Shown one piece after another: positions 24,271 to 32,011 of a DNA stretch of 64,000 bases. The stretch spans positions 310,001 through 374,000 of the forward strand of contig NZ_BSTT01000004.1 of NCBI RefSeq assembly GCF_030269685.1, given 5' to 3'. Source of the stretch: Actinomycetospora sp. NBRC 106378 (GTDB lineage Bacteria; Actinomycetota; Actinomycetes; Mycobacteriales; Pseudonocardiaceae). The position numbers were made by a program, and so were the translations under genes. The notes beneath the pieces were generated by a model, which did not search any database, had not been told where the DNA came from, and saw only the letters and a list, made by a program, of their open reading frames with translations. Positions within the stretch are counted from its first letter, which is position 1, and the number at the start of each line of letters is the position of its first letter.

Positions 24271-25176
24271 TCAGGCGTGGTCGGCGCGCAGCTTCCCGAG
24301 CAGGCTGCGGCTCTCCTCGGGGCTCAGGGCGTCGATGGTCAGCTCGTCCATCTGGCGCGAGTACTCCTCGACCTCCGCGCGACGGTCGAGGTACAGCGCG
24401 CCCGTGAGGCCCTCGATGTAGGTGATGTCGGGGACGTCGGGCTCGGCGAAGCGCAGCATCGTGAAGGCCGTCTCGCTGCCGTAGCCCGACAGCTCCGAGG
24501 GCAGCACCTGCAGCGTCACGTTCGGGCGGCGCGCCACCTCGGCCAGGTGGTCGAGCTGTGCGGCGAGGACGGCGTGCCCGCCGATCGGCCGGTGCAGCAC
24601 GGCCTCCTCGACGACCGCCCACAGCCGGGGCGCGCCGGGGCGCTCGAGGATGCGCTGCCGCTTCATGCGGACGTCGACCCGCTCGTGCTCGGTCGGCGTG
24701 GCCTGCTCCGGGTGTCCGCGCGTGACGATGGCGAGCGCGTAGTCGCGGGTCTGGAGCAGACCGGGCACGAACAGCAGCTCGTAGGTCTGGATCCGGACGG
24801 CGGCGGACTCCAGTCCGACGTACTCGGAGAACCAGTCGGGAACCGCCTCGCCCGGGCGCTGCCACCATCCCGGCTCGTTGGCCTGCGTCGCGAGTTCGAG
24901 CAGCCGGGCGCGGCGCTCGGAGTCGCCCTCGCCGTAGAGGGTCAGCAGGTCGTCGACGTCGCGGTGCTTGAAGCCGACCTTGCCCGACTCCATCCGGCTG
25001 ATCTTCGACTCGCTGCCGCGGATGTGGTAGCCGGCGGAGCTCCGGGTGACCCCGGCCTCCTCGCGCAGCCGCTTGAGCTGCGCGCCGACAATGATGCGCC
25101 GGGCCGTCGGCCCGGGGTCGTCCGCCCCGGAGGGGAGGTCCGTGCCCTCGGGTCCCTCGGCAGCGTTCTCGGCCAC
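24271..25176 (-). CDS. XRE-family regulator with DUF5753 domain
   Basis: This 301-residue protein has an N-terminal helix-turn-helix (about 30-85; QLKRLREEAGVTRSSAG, SKISRMESGKVGF) and a C-terminal DUF5753 region (about 105-290; FVPGLLQTRDYA, RMKRQRIL, TYIEGL). This is the standard regulator half of XRE/DUF397 modules. The start is the ATG at 25176. It is divergent from the MFS transporter (25297), so it could also influence that gene. The ligand and targets are unknown. Confidence 0.9.
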   Translation of the reverse strand: MAENAAEGPEGTDLPSGADDPGPTARRIIVGAQLKRLREEAGVTRSSAGYHIRGSESKISRMESGKVGFKHRDVDDLLTLYGEGDSERRARLLELATQANEPGWWQRPGEAVPDWFSEYVGLESAAVRIQTYELLFVPGLLQTRDYALAIVTRGHPEQATPTEHERVDVRMKRQRILERPGAPRLWAVVEEAVLHRPIGGHAVLAAQLDHLAEVARRPNVTLQVLPSELSGYGSETAFTMLRFAEPDVPDITYIEGLTGALYLDRRAEVEEYSRQMDELTIDALSPEESRSLLGKLRADHA

Positions 25177-25296
25177 GCCGGCGTCCTCCGGTGTCGGTGA
25201 CTCCTCGGACCCGGGAGACTACAGGCCCGTGGCCGGATTCCGAACGTGTCGCGGCCGCTCGGGAGGAGCATCCGGGCCCGTGGGACGGGGTCGATC

Positions 25297-26694
25297 GTGA
25301 CGGCGGGTTGGGCGGGGATGCTCGCCCCGGGACGCCGTGGGGCGGTCGGGGTGCTCTGCGGCGGGGTGCTGCTCTTCGCGGTGGACACCTACGTCACCGC
25401 GAGCCTGCTGCCCTCCGCGGTCGCGGAGATCGGGGGCGAGCGCTTCTACTCCTGGGTGGTCACCGTCTACCTGCTGCCCGCCGTGGTGACCTCGGCGCTG
25501 ACCGGCCGCGCGCTCGCGGCGTGGTCGGCCCGGCGGGCCTACCTGCTCGCCCTGCTCGCGTTCGGCGTCGGCACGGCGATCGACGCGGTGGCGCCCTCGA
25601 TGGCCGTCCTGCTGATCGGCCGGGCGGTGCAGGGGACCGGCGGCGGGCTGCTGGCCGGACTCGCCTACGCGCTCATCCGCACCGCCCTGCCCCGCGAGCT
25701 GTGGACCCGCGGCAGCGCGGCGATCTCCGCCATGTGGGGCGTCGGGCTGCTGGTGGGCCCGGTCCTCGGCGGTGTCTTCGCCGAGTCCGGCCTCTGGCGG
25801 GGCGCCTTCGCGACGATGGTCGTGGTCACCGGGGTCGTGGCGGTGGCGGTCCCGGCCGGTCTGCGGCGCGCCGGCGCGCGGCCCCCGTCGACCCGGACGC
25901 CGTTCCCCCTGTTCTCGGTCCTCCTCGTCGGTGGGGCGGCCGCGGTGCTGTCGGTCTCCGGGCTCGCCGTCTCCGGGGCGGGCGTGAGCACGCGGGGTGT
26001 CGTGGTCGCCGCGGGCGGGATCGTCGTGGCCCTGGCGCTGCTCGTCGGGCTGGTGCTCCACGAACGCCGGCCCGGCGCCGTGCGGGTGCTGCCGCTGGCG
26101 ACGTTCACACGCGGCGGGCCGCTGGCCGCGGTGTACGTGACCGCGGCGGTGCTGATCGGGGTCTCGGCCGTCGAGGGCTTCGTGCCGCTGTTCGGTCAGC
26201 GCCTCGGTGGTCTGTCGCCGGTGTGGGCCGGTTTCCTCGGGGTGGCGCTCGCCTGCGGCTGGGTGGTCGGGGAGATGACCAGCGCGTCGGTGGGTCGCGG
26301 ACGGCTCGCCGTCGGTGTCGGGCCGCTCCTGGGTGTGGTCGGGTTCGCGGTGCTGACGCTCACCCAGCGCCCGGACGGCGTGGTGTGGTGGGCGGTCGGG
26401 CTGGTGCTGGCGGGGCTCGGCGTCGGCGTGGCGTGGCCGCACCTGGCGGCCGGGGCCATGGCCGGGGGCACCGCCGAGGACGGGACCGACGACGACGGCG
26501 AGGGCGACCGCGCGTCGGCCGCGATCACGATGGTGCAGATGCTCGCCGTGGCCCTCGGGGCGGCGTTCGCGGGCGTGGCGGTCGCGCTCGGGGACGACGA
26601 TCCGGCCGTGTCCGCGACCCTGCTCTACGGCGGCATGGGTGTCGTCGCCCTGCTCGGCGCGGTGACGGCGCTGCGGGCGCGGGAGGCGGCCTAG
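25297..26694 (+). CDS. MFS drug-exporter-type transporter (DHA2-like)
   Basis: The protein has about 14 hydrophobic helices and belongs to the major facilitator superfamily. Helix 1 carries F-A-V-D-T-Y-V, helix 4 the R-A-V-Q-G-T-G-G-G motif and helix 5 an exporter-type G-P-V-L-G-G. A charged loop (EDGTDDDGEGDRAS) sits between helices near the C-terminus. GTG 25297 is taken as the start; ATG 25318 and GTG 25246 are alternatives. The stop overlaps that of the convergent phosphatase by 4 bases. The substrate is unknown. Confidence 0.88.
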   Translation: MTAGWAGMLAPGRRGAVGVLCGGVLLFAVDTYVTASLLPSAVAEIGGERFYSWVVTVYLLPAVVTSALTGRALAAWSARRAYLLALLAFGVGTAIDAVAPSMAVLLIGRAVQGTGGGLLAGLAYALIRTALPRELWTRGSAAISAMWGVGLLVGPVLGGVFAESGLWRGAFATMVVVTGVVAVAVPAGLRRAGARPPSTRTPFPLFSVLLVGGAAAVLSVSGLAVSGAGVSTRGVVVAAGGIVVALALLVGLVLHERRPGAVRVLPLATFTRGGPLAAVYVTAAVLIGVSAVEGFVPLFGQRLGGLSPVWAGFLGVALACGWVVGEMTSASVGRGRLAVGVGPLLGVVGFAVLTLTQRPDGVVWWAVGLVLAGLGVGVAWPHLAAGAMAGGTAEDGTDDDGEGDRASAAITMVQMLAVALGAAFAGVAVALGDDDPAVSATLLYGGMGVVALLGAVTALRAREAA

Positions 26695-27122
26695 AAGTCG
26701 CCGTCGGCGACCTGGAGGACCGTCAGCCCCAGCGCGCGCCACATCGCGACCACCCGGTCCCGGTCGTCGAGGACCAGCCGCACCCGGTAGCGCCCTGCGA
26801 CGTCCCGCTCGTAGAGCTCGCGCTTGACGACGTCGTCGGGCCGGGTGTCGCCCACCGCCCGCAGGGAGAGTTCCGGCCACTCCCGCCCGCCGAGCACGTG
26901 CGCGTGCAGCCACCATTCCGTCGGGACCCGGGCGGCCTCGGTGCGCCCGGACAGGAACACGACGCGCGGGGTCGAGCGGCGCAGGTCGTCGAGGACCCGG
27001 ACGACGGGGAGATTGGGGAGGTCCTCGCCGGCCCGCAGCTCCCCGTGCGGCCCGGGGAAGGGGGAACGGTCGGCGCGCAGGGCGAGCGTGCCGTCGACGT
27101 CGCAGAGCAGCACCTCCTCCAT
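26691..27122 (-). CDS. Stand-alone polynucleotide 3'-phosphatase-like HAD domain (Pnkp/PseT type)
   Basis: This 143-residue HAD protein has motif I DVDGTLA near residue 8, motif II VVFLSGR, and the C-terminal signature VLDDRDRVVAMWRALGL followed by QVADGDF. The last segment is the hallmark of the T4 Pnkp 3'-phosphatase domain, which removes 3'-phosphates (or 2',3'-cyclic phosphates) from RNA or DNA ends. In T4 it is fused to a kinase; here it is alone, with no ligase or kinase gene nearby. The ATG at 27122 begins just before motif I. The role in nucleic-acid repair is inference. Confidence 0.82.
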   Translation of the reverse strand: MEEVLLCDVDGTLALRADRSPFPGPHGELRAGEDLPNLPVVRVLDDLRRSTPRVVFLSGRTEAARVPTEWWLHAHVLGGREWPELSLRAVGDTRPDDVVKRELYERDVAGRYRVRLVLDDRDRVVAMWRALGLTVLQVADGDF

Positions 27123-27185
27123 GTGCGCGAATTCTGGCGCCGTGCTGCCGGGCGCGGCGCACCCGGTGCGGCACCATCGCGCGGC

Positions 27186-27959
27186 GTGTCACGTGCGCTG
27201 CTGGTCACCGCCCTCGTCGTCGTGCTCGCCGCGTGCGCCGCGCCCGGCAGCGCGCCCGCCGCGCCGGCGGCCGTTCCGGTCCCGACGGCGGGTCCGGCGG
27301 CTCCGCCGGGCACCTTCGTGGTTCCCGCGGGGGCGACGATCGTCATCGACCCCGGGCACGACGGCGGCAACGGCCGGGCCGCGGCCGCGATCGCGCGCCC
27401 CGTGCCGGACGGCCGGGGCGGGACGAAGCCGTGCAACACGACCGGCGCGTCGACGGCGGACGGCTACCCCGAGCACGCGTTCACCTGGGCGGTGTCGCAG
27501 CGGCTGGCCGACCTGCTGCGCGCCCGCGGCTACCGGGTGGTGCTCACCCGGCCCGACGACGCCGGCGTCGGGCCGTGCGTCGACGAGCGCGGGGCGGCGG
27601 GAGCGCGGGCCGGGGCGGCGGCCGTGCTCTCGGTGCACGCCGACGGCGCCCCGGCGGCCGGCCACGGGTTCCACGTCCTGTACTCCGCGCCGCCGCTGAA
27701 CCCGGCGCAGCGGGGGCCCGCCCGGGCCCTCGCCGACGCCGCGGTCACCGCGATGCGCGGGGCCGGCTTCACCCCGGCCACCTACATCGGGCGGGACGGC
27801 CTCGACCCGCGCGCCGACATCGCGGGGCTCAACCTCGCCACCGTGCCGACCGTGCTCGTCGAGTGCGCCAACCTCCGCAACCCCGCCGACGCGGCCCTGG
27901 CGCGCTCGCCGGAGGGACAGCAGCGGTTCGCCGCCGCGCTGGCCGCGTCGATCGGCTGA
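27186..27959 (+). CDS. N-acetylmuramoyl-L-alanine amidase, Ami1 (Rv3717)-like lipoprotein
   Basis: This 257-residue Amidase_3 enzyme cleaves the lactyl-alanine bond of peptidoglycan. It has a lipoprotein signal with lipobox L-A-A-C (near residue 18), the zinc ligands IDPGHDGG, Glu in PEHAFTW, and SVHADG, and the catalytic Glu in LVECANLRN. The two Cys (KPCNTTG and GPCVDERG) match the disulfide of mycobacterial Ami1, and G-F-H-V-L-Y-S-A-P-P-L-N is nearly the same. The start is GTG 27186. It differs from Ami1 in being a likely lipoprotein rather than freely secreted. Confidence 0.93.
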   Translation: MSRALLVTALVVVLAACAAPGSAPAAPAAVPVPTAGPAAPPGTFVVPAGATIVIDPGHDGGNGRAAAAIARPVPDGRGGTKPCNTTGASTADGYPEHAFTWAVSQRLADLLRARGYRVVLTRPDDAGVGPCVDERGAAGARAGAAAVLSVHADGAPAAGHGFHVLYSAPPLNPAQRGPARALADAAVTAMRGAGFTPATYIGRDGLDPRADIAGLNLATVPTVLVECANLRNPADAALARSPEGQQRFAAALAASIG

Positions 27960-27961
27960 GC

Positions 27962-28678
27962 TCAGCCGAGCAGGGACAGCACGGCGCCGAGCCCGCGCTC
28001 GCCGAGCCGGAACTCGCTGGGCAACAGGAAGGCCCGGCACCCCACGGCCACCGCCCCGCCGTCGCGGGCCGGGTTGTCGCCGACCATGAGCGTGGCCCGC
28101 GGGTCGACGTCGAGGGCCGTGCAGGCGGTGGTGAACATGGCGGGGTCGGGCTTCTCGACGCCGAGGTCACAGGAGAGCACCCAGGTCCCGACGAGGTGCT
28201 CGACGCCGGCCGCCCGGGCGTGCACCCGGATGTCCCACCCGATGTCGGACACGACGCCGACCCGCAGGCCGCGGTCGGCCAGGGCCTGCAGGACCGCGGC
28301 GGTGTCGGGGTAGGGCACCCAGGCGTCCGGGGCGCGCAGCAGGTCGATCGCGGTGTCCTCGACCCCGCGGAGTACCGGGACCTGCGCGAACCACGCCCGC
28401 ATGGCGGCGCGGTGGGCGTCGTCGGACAGGTCGCGGCCGCGCTGCGCGGCCGCGACGTCCGGGCGGGCGGCGGCGCTCGCCAGGTCGTCCAGCGTGACGT
28501 CGGCGGCGATCTCACGGTCCGTCGCCCGGCCCACCGACCGCAGCCAGTCGGCCGTGTCGACCATGTGGAAGAGGGTGTTGGAGAAGTCGAACAGCACGGC
28601 CTCGACCGGCGGGACCGGGTCGCGACGCTGATCGGGTGTGGGCTCGTAGGCGGCGGTCAGGTCGAACAGGGCGCGCAC
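27962..28678 (-). CDS. HAD-family hydrolase with altered motif I
   Basis: This 238-residue HAD hydrolase has a cap domain between motif I (LFDFSNTLF, about residue 29) and motif II (VVSDIG), then motif III Lys (GVEKPDP) and motif IV (MVGDNPARDG). The second acidic residue of the DxD motif is Ser (D-F-S), which also occurs in some actinobacterial relatives but may alter phosphatase activity. The start is GTG 28678; no better start exists before motif I. It lies 14 bases after the PP2C gene and is probably co-transcribed with it. Confidence 0.82.
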   Translation of the reverse strand: MRALFDLTAAYEPTPDQRRDPVPPVEAVLFDFSNTLFHMVDTADWLRSVGRATDREIAADVTLDDLASAAARPDVAAAQRGRDLSDDAHRAAMRAWFAQVPVLRGVEDTAIDLLRAPDAWVPYPDTAAVLQALADRGLRVGVVSDIGWDIRVHARAAGVEHLVGTWVLSCDLGVEKPDPAMFTTACTALDVDPRATLMVGDNPARDGGAVAVGCRAFLLPSEFRLGERGLGAVLSLLG

Positions 28679-28692
28679 GGGCCCAGTGTGGA

Positions 28693-29454
28693 TCAGCCCC
28701 GTCGCGGCCGGGGCACCCGCACCGGAGCCACCACCAGCGCGGTGGCGTTGTCCCGCGTCCCGGCGGCGCCCGCGGCGTCGACGAGCGCCCGGGCCAGACC
28801 CGGGGCGGGCACCCGGGCGCACAGCGCGGCCGGCGCGTCCGGTCCGAGGGCCCGGTGCACGCCGTCGGTCGCCAGGACGAGCGCGTCCGGCTCGGCGATC
28901 GACGTGAGGCCGATCTCGACGGCGCCGCGCACCGTCCGCACGCTCGTCGTCAGGACGTGGTCCAGGTGGTCGGCGACCGCGATCCCGGCCGCGCGCATCT
29001 CGGCGCCCACCGTGTGCTCCCGGGTCAGCGGGAGGACCGCACCGTCGATCAGGGCGACGGCGCGGACGTCGCCCACCCACGCCACCGTCCACGTCGGCTC
29101 GGCGAGCCGGGCATCGGGGCCGAGGGCGACGGTGAGGGCCGCGTCACCGGGCAGACCCGCGCCGAGGAGCACGTCGCGGGCCGCCAGCACCGCGAGGTCG
29201 GCGCGCCCGTCGAGGACCGCCGTGCGGACGGCGTGGTCGACGGCGATGCGGGCGGCGTGCGCCGCGGCCGACGAGTCCCCGACGCCGTCGGCGACGGCCA
29301 CCGCGTGGCGGTGGTCCCGGCCGGTGAACCCGCCGGCTGCGTCCGCCTGGTGCCGCCGCGGGCCACGGGCGGCGGCCGACCACCAGGGCAGCGGGGTCGG
29401 ACCGGCCGTCCGACGCCCGGCCCGAACGGTCCCTGGTCCCACCGTCACGCCCAT
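28693..29454 (-). CDS. PP2C-family serine/threonine phosphatase
   Basis: This 253-residue PPM/PP2C-type phosphatase dephosphorylates Ser/Thr on proteins. Metal and phosphate motifs are present: AVADGVGDS (near residue 55), WVGDVRAV, LATDGVH and TRDNATALVV near the C-terminus. It is soluble. No Ser/Thr kinase gene is adjacent, so its partner is not deducible. The ATG at 29454 was taken. It sits upstream of the HAD gene in the same direction. Confidence 0.85.
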   Translation of the reverse strand: MGVTVGPGTVRAGRRTAGPTPLPWWSAAARGPRRHQADAAGGFTGRDHRHAVAVADGVGDSSAAAHAARIAVDHAVRTAVLDGRADLAVLAARDVLLGAGLPGDAALTVALGPDARLAEPTWTVAWVGDVRAVALIDGAVLPLTREHTVGAEMRAAGIAVADHLDHVLTTSVRTVRGAVEIGLTSIAEPDALVLATDGVHRALGPDAPAALCARVPAPGLARALVDAAGAAGTRDNATALVVAPVRVPRPRRG

Positions 29455-29547
29455 CGCGGCCTCCTCGCTACGCCCTCGGATCCGAGGCTGCCCGCGGGAG
29501 CTGTGGGTCGGCTGAGGACCGGGTGAGACGCGGAGATCAGCTGCCGG

Positions 29548-29760
29548 TCAGCCGCCGAGGCTGCGGCGGATCTCCTCGAGCTTGACGCGGGCGGCCTCCG
29601 CGCGGTCGGCCTCCTGCTGCGCGAGGTCGTGCGCCTGCGGGGTCGCGGCGTCGAGCTCGTCGGCGCCGTCCGCGGTCGCCGCGCGCTGCTCGATGCGGTC
29701 GCGCACGTAGTCGAAGGTCGGCACGCCGTCGGCGGTGTAGTCGGGTCCGGGCTCGCTCAT
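29548..29760 (-). CDS. Small conserved-type hypothetical protein (70 residues)
   Basis: The protein is a soluble, mostly helical, Ala/Glu/Asp-rich chain (DYVRDRIEQRAAT, EADRAEAARVKLEEIRRSL) that may form a coiled coil. It has a good start (ATG 29760) and codon pattern. No family was recognised. It lies divergent from the Hsp20 gene, so its promoter region abuts the HAIR element, and HspR could affect it as well. Confidence 0.6.
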   Translation of the reverse strand: MSEPGPDYTADGVPTFDYVRDRIEQRAATADGADELDAATPQAHDLAQQEADRAEAARVKLEEIRRSLGG

Positions 29761-29796
29761 CGCCCCAGGTTCCCAGAATCGGCCCGGGGGCGGGAA

Positions 29797-29816
29797 TTGA
29801 GTCGACCCGACTCAGG
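29797..29816. promoter_or_regulatory. HAIR element (HspR operator)
   Basis: TTGAGT-cgacccg-ACTCAG matches the HspR-associated inverted repeat CTTGAGT-N7-ACTCAAG at 11 of the 12 inner positions, with the exact 7-base spacing. It lies 60 bases upstream of the Hsp20 gene, where HspR would repress transcription until heat shock titrates it. Confidence 0.75.
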
Positions 29817-29875
29817 TTGGAGGAGTCAGTGGCCCGCAAGGCCGGGCCCCCTTCCGTCGTCCGAGGAGGACCACC

Positions 29876-30388
29876 ATGAGTTCCGCACTGATCCGCTACC
29901 CCCGCTTCGTCGGTCCGTTCGGTCCCTTCCGCGTGGCCGACGCCCTCGTCCGCGGCACGTTCGGCACGCCGCGTCAGGCCGAGTCGGCCTGGTACGTGCC
30001 GGCCGCGGACGTCGTCCGCGACGGCGACGACGCCGTGGTCCGCGTCGAGCTGCCCGGGGTGGACCTCGCCTCCGACGTCACCGTCGAGGTCGTCGAGCAC
30101 CGCCTCGTCATCGCCGGCGAGCGCCGCGAGGAGCACGAGGGCCAGGGCTTCCGGGAGTCGCGCCGCGGCGCGTTCCGCCGCAGCTTCGGCCTCCCGCGTC
30201 ACGTCGGGGCCGACGCCGTGAGCGCGTCCTACGACGCCGGCGTGCTGAGCGTCCGGGTCGCGGGTGCGCACGTCGCCCCGCAGCCGGTCACCCCGGCGTC
30301 GCGCCGCATCGAGATCGCGGGCGTGGCACCGGCCGCCGACGCGACCGCGGACGAGACCCCCGCCGAGGGGGCCTCGACCGAGGCCTGA
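29876..30388 (+). CDS. Hsp20/alpha-crystallin small heat-shock protein
   Basis: This 170-residue sHSP holds unfolding proteins in a refoldable state. The alpha-crystallin domain spans about residues 38-135 with VRVELPGVDLASDVTVEVVE, the R-G-A-F-R-R-S-F strand and the A-S-Y-D-A-G-V-L motif. The C-terminal tail is Ala/Glu-rich. An excellent ribosome-binding site (GAGGAGG) precedes the ATG. Regulation by HspR is predicted from the HAIR element at 29797-29816; a terminator follows at 30410-30446. Confidence 0.93.
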   Translation: MSSALIRYPRFVGPFGPFRVADALVRGTFGTPRQAESAWYVPAADVVRDGDDAVVRVELPGVDLASDVTVEVVEHRLVIAGERREEHEGQGFRESRRGAFRRSFGLPRHVGADAVSASYDAGVLSVRVAGAHVAPQPVTPASRRIEIAGVAPAADATADETPAEGASTEA

Positions 30389-30409
30389 TCCGGCCCGCCG
30401 CCACCCGGC

Positions 30410-30446
30410 ACGACGCCCCGTCGGACCCCGTCCGGCGGGGCGTCGT
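30410..30446 (+). terminator. Intrinsic terminator after hsp20
   Basis: ACGACGCCCCG pairs perfectly with CGGGGCGTCGT across a 15-base loop that itself can form a small stem (cGGAC/GTCCg). It lies 22 bases after the hsp20 stop. Confidence 0.8.
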
Positions 30447-30537
30447 CGTGTCCGGGCGCGGACGATCACCTGCTCGGGCCCGGGGAGGTCGCTACGATCG
30501 ATGATCGACCCGACGCCGTGACCGCCCGGAGACACCG

Positions 30538-31287
30538 ATGCCCCCGCAGGCCCCGCCGCCCGGCCGTCCCGGTCCCGGATGGCAGCAGCGGCCGTACCCG
30601 GGAGCACGGCCACCGGGTCCGTCGGGTCCAGCGGGTCCACCGGGTCCACCGGGTCCATCGGGTCCACCGGGTCCACCACGCCCGCCGACGGGTCCGTTCC
30701 CCGGCGCGGCACCCGGCGGGCCGGGGGCGCCTCCGCCGCGGCCGCCGGTGCAGTCGATCTACGGGGCGGGCGGGCCGAACCGGATGGCGGCGCCTCCGCC
30801 CACCCGCGCCTCCCGCACCGCCGTCGTGGCGCTCGTGCTCGCGGTGCTCGTCGCCCCCGTCGGTCTGGTCCTCGGCGTCGTCGCGCGACGCCGCATCGCC
30901 GCCTCCACCCGACCGACGTTCGACGGGCCGTTCGGCGAACCGCGCGGACCACGCGAACGGCTCACCGGGCGCGGGACCGCCACCGCCGCCGTGGTCCTCG
31001 GCGCGGTGCTCACCCTGCTCGAGGTCGCCCTCGTCGTGGCGCTGACCGTCGGCATCCCGACGACCTGGCTCCCCTCGAACGACGTCGCCGCGGCCGACGT
31101 GCAGACGCAGATCGAGCAGGCCGCGAAGCTCCCCGCCGGCAGCGTCCGGTGCCCCGGATCGCTCCCGGCCGCGGTGAACGCCACGATCACCTGCACCGGG
31201 ACGCAGAACGGTCAGCCGGTGAACCTGAAGGCGACCGTGAGGAGCGTGCAGGGCCGCGACGTCCGGTTCGACGTCACGCGCGGCTGA
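30538..31287 (+). CDS. Membrane protein with DUF4190-like and DUF4333 domains, collagen-like N-terminus
   Basis: The 249-residue protein has a cytoplasmic Pro/Gly N-terminus (about 1-75) with nine or so G-P-x triplets, two membrane helices (about 92-120 and 150-182, the second after a charged loop) and an extracytoplasmic DUF4333 domain (about 188-249; paired Cys in VRCPGSLPA and ITCTG). DUF4333 is a small outer domain seen in many actinobacterial lipoproteins and membrane proteins, of unknown function. The ATG lies 91 bases past the hsp20 terminator. It converges on yciO with a 4-base gap. Confidence 0.8.
   Translation: MPPQAPPPGRPGPGWQQRPYPGARPPGPSGPAGPPGPPGPSGPPGPPRPPTGPFPGAAPGGPGAPPPRPPVQSIYGAGGPNRMAAPPPTRASRTAVVALVLAVLVAPVGLVLGVVARRRIAASTRPTFDGPFGEPRGPRERLTGRGTATAAVVLGAVLTLLEVALVVALTVGIPTTWLPSNDVAAADVQTQIEQAAKLPAGSVRCPGSLPAAVNATITCTGTQNGQPVNLKATVRSVQGRDVRFDVTRG
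30614..30678 (+). repeat. 9-base tandem repeats encoding GPP/GPS triplets
   Basis: Nearly identical units of ggtccaccg-type repeat head to tail and give collagen-like Gly-Pro-x triplets. The high DNA identity between units suggests recent slippage and possible copy-number variation among strains. Confidence 0.8.
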
Positions 31288-31291
31288 GCGC

Positions 31292-31915
31292 TCACCAGCG
31301 CCAGACCCGCTCCTCGCCCGCGCCCTGCCGCACGATCTCCGGCTCGGGGCCGGACAGGTCGACCACGGTGGTGGGCTCCTTGCCCTGGTCGCCCGAGTCG
31401 AGCACGGCGTCGACCTGGTGCTCGAGGCGCTCGGCGATCTCCCAGCCCTCGGTGGGCGGCTCGCTCTCGCCCGGCAGCAGCAGGGTGCTCGACAGCAGCG
31501 GCTCGCCGAGCTCGTCGAGCAGGTCCCGGGTCACGACGTTGTCGGGGATCCGGACGCCGACCGTGCGCTTCTTCGGGTGCGCGAGGCGTCGGGGCACCTC
31601 GCGCGAGGCGGGCAGGATGAAGGTGAACGGACCGGGGGTCGCGGCCTTCACGGCGCGGAACACCGGGTTGGACACCTCGACGAACTGCCCGAGCTGCGCG
31701 AAGTCCCGGCACACCAGCGTGAAGTGGTGGCGGTCGTCGAGGTGGCGGATCGACCGGATCCGGTCGACCGCCTCCCGCGCGTCGATCCGGCAGCCTAAGG
31801 CGAACCCCGAGTCGGTCGGGTAGACGATCAGACCGCCCTCGCGCAGCAGTGCCACGACCTGCGTGATGGTGCGACGCTGCGGGTTCTCCGGGTGCACGTC
31901 GTAGAACCTGGCCAC
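31292..31915 (-). CDS. yciO: YciO-type YrdC/Sua5-domain protein
   Basis: This 207-residue YrdC-fold protein resembles E. coli YciO along its whole length: RFYDVHPENPQ at the start, IVYPTDSGFALGC, HHFTLVCRD, TFILPASREVPRRL, KKRTVGVRIPDN and TTVVDLSG. YrdC/Sua5 enzymes make threonylcarbamoyl-AMP for the tRNA t6A modification; YciO is a paralogue whose activity is weak or different, so a second Sua5/TsaC gene should exist elsewhere. The start is GTG 31915, chosen because it begins at the conserved A-R-F-Y. Confidence 0.9.
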   Translation of the reverse strand: MARFYDVHPENPQRRTITQVVALLREGGLIVYPTDSGFALGCRIDAREAVDRIRSIRHLDDRHHFTLVCRDFAQLGQFVEVSNPVFRAVKAATPGPFTFILPASREVPRRLAHPKKRTVGVRIPDNVVTRDLLDELGEPLLSSTLLLPGESEPPTEGWEIAERLEHQVDAVLDSGDQGKEPTTVVDLSGPEPEIVRQGAGEERVWRW

Positions 31916-32011
31916 CTCCGACAGCGTAGCCCCGCCGTGGCGACGTGTGACCGTAGCCGTCTCGGGATACGTTCGTGATGCCACCGTGACCCGGGAGCAG
32001 GAGGCACGACC

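Noticed and set aside
30614-30678. Minisatellite outside genes
   Set aside because: The 9-base units are in frame in a supported gene and encode G-P-x triplets.
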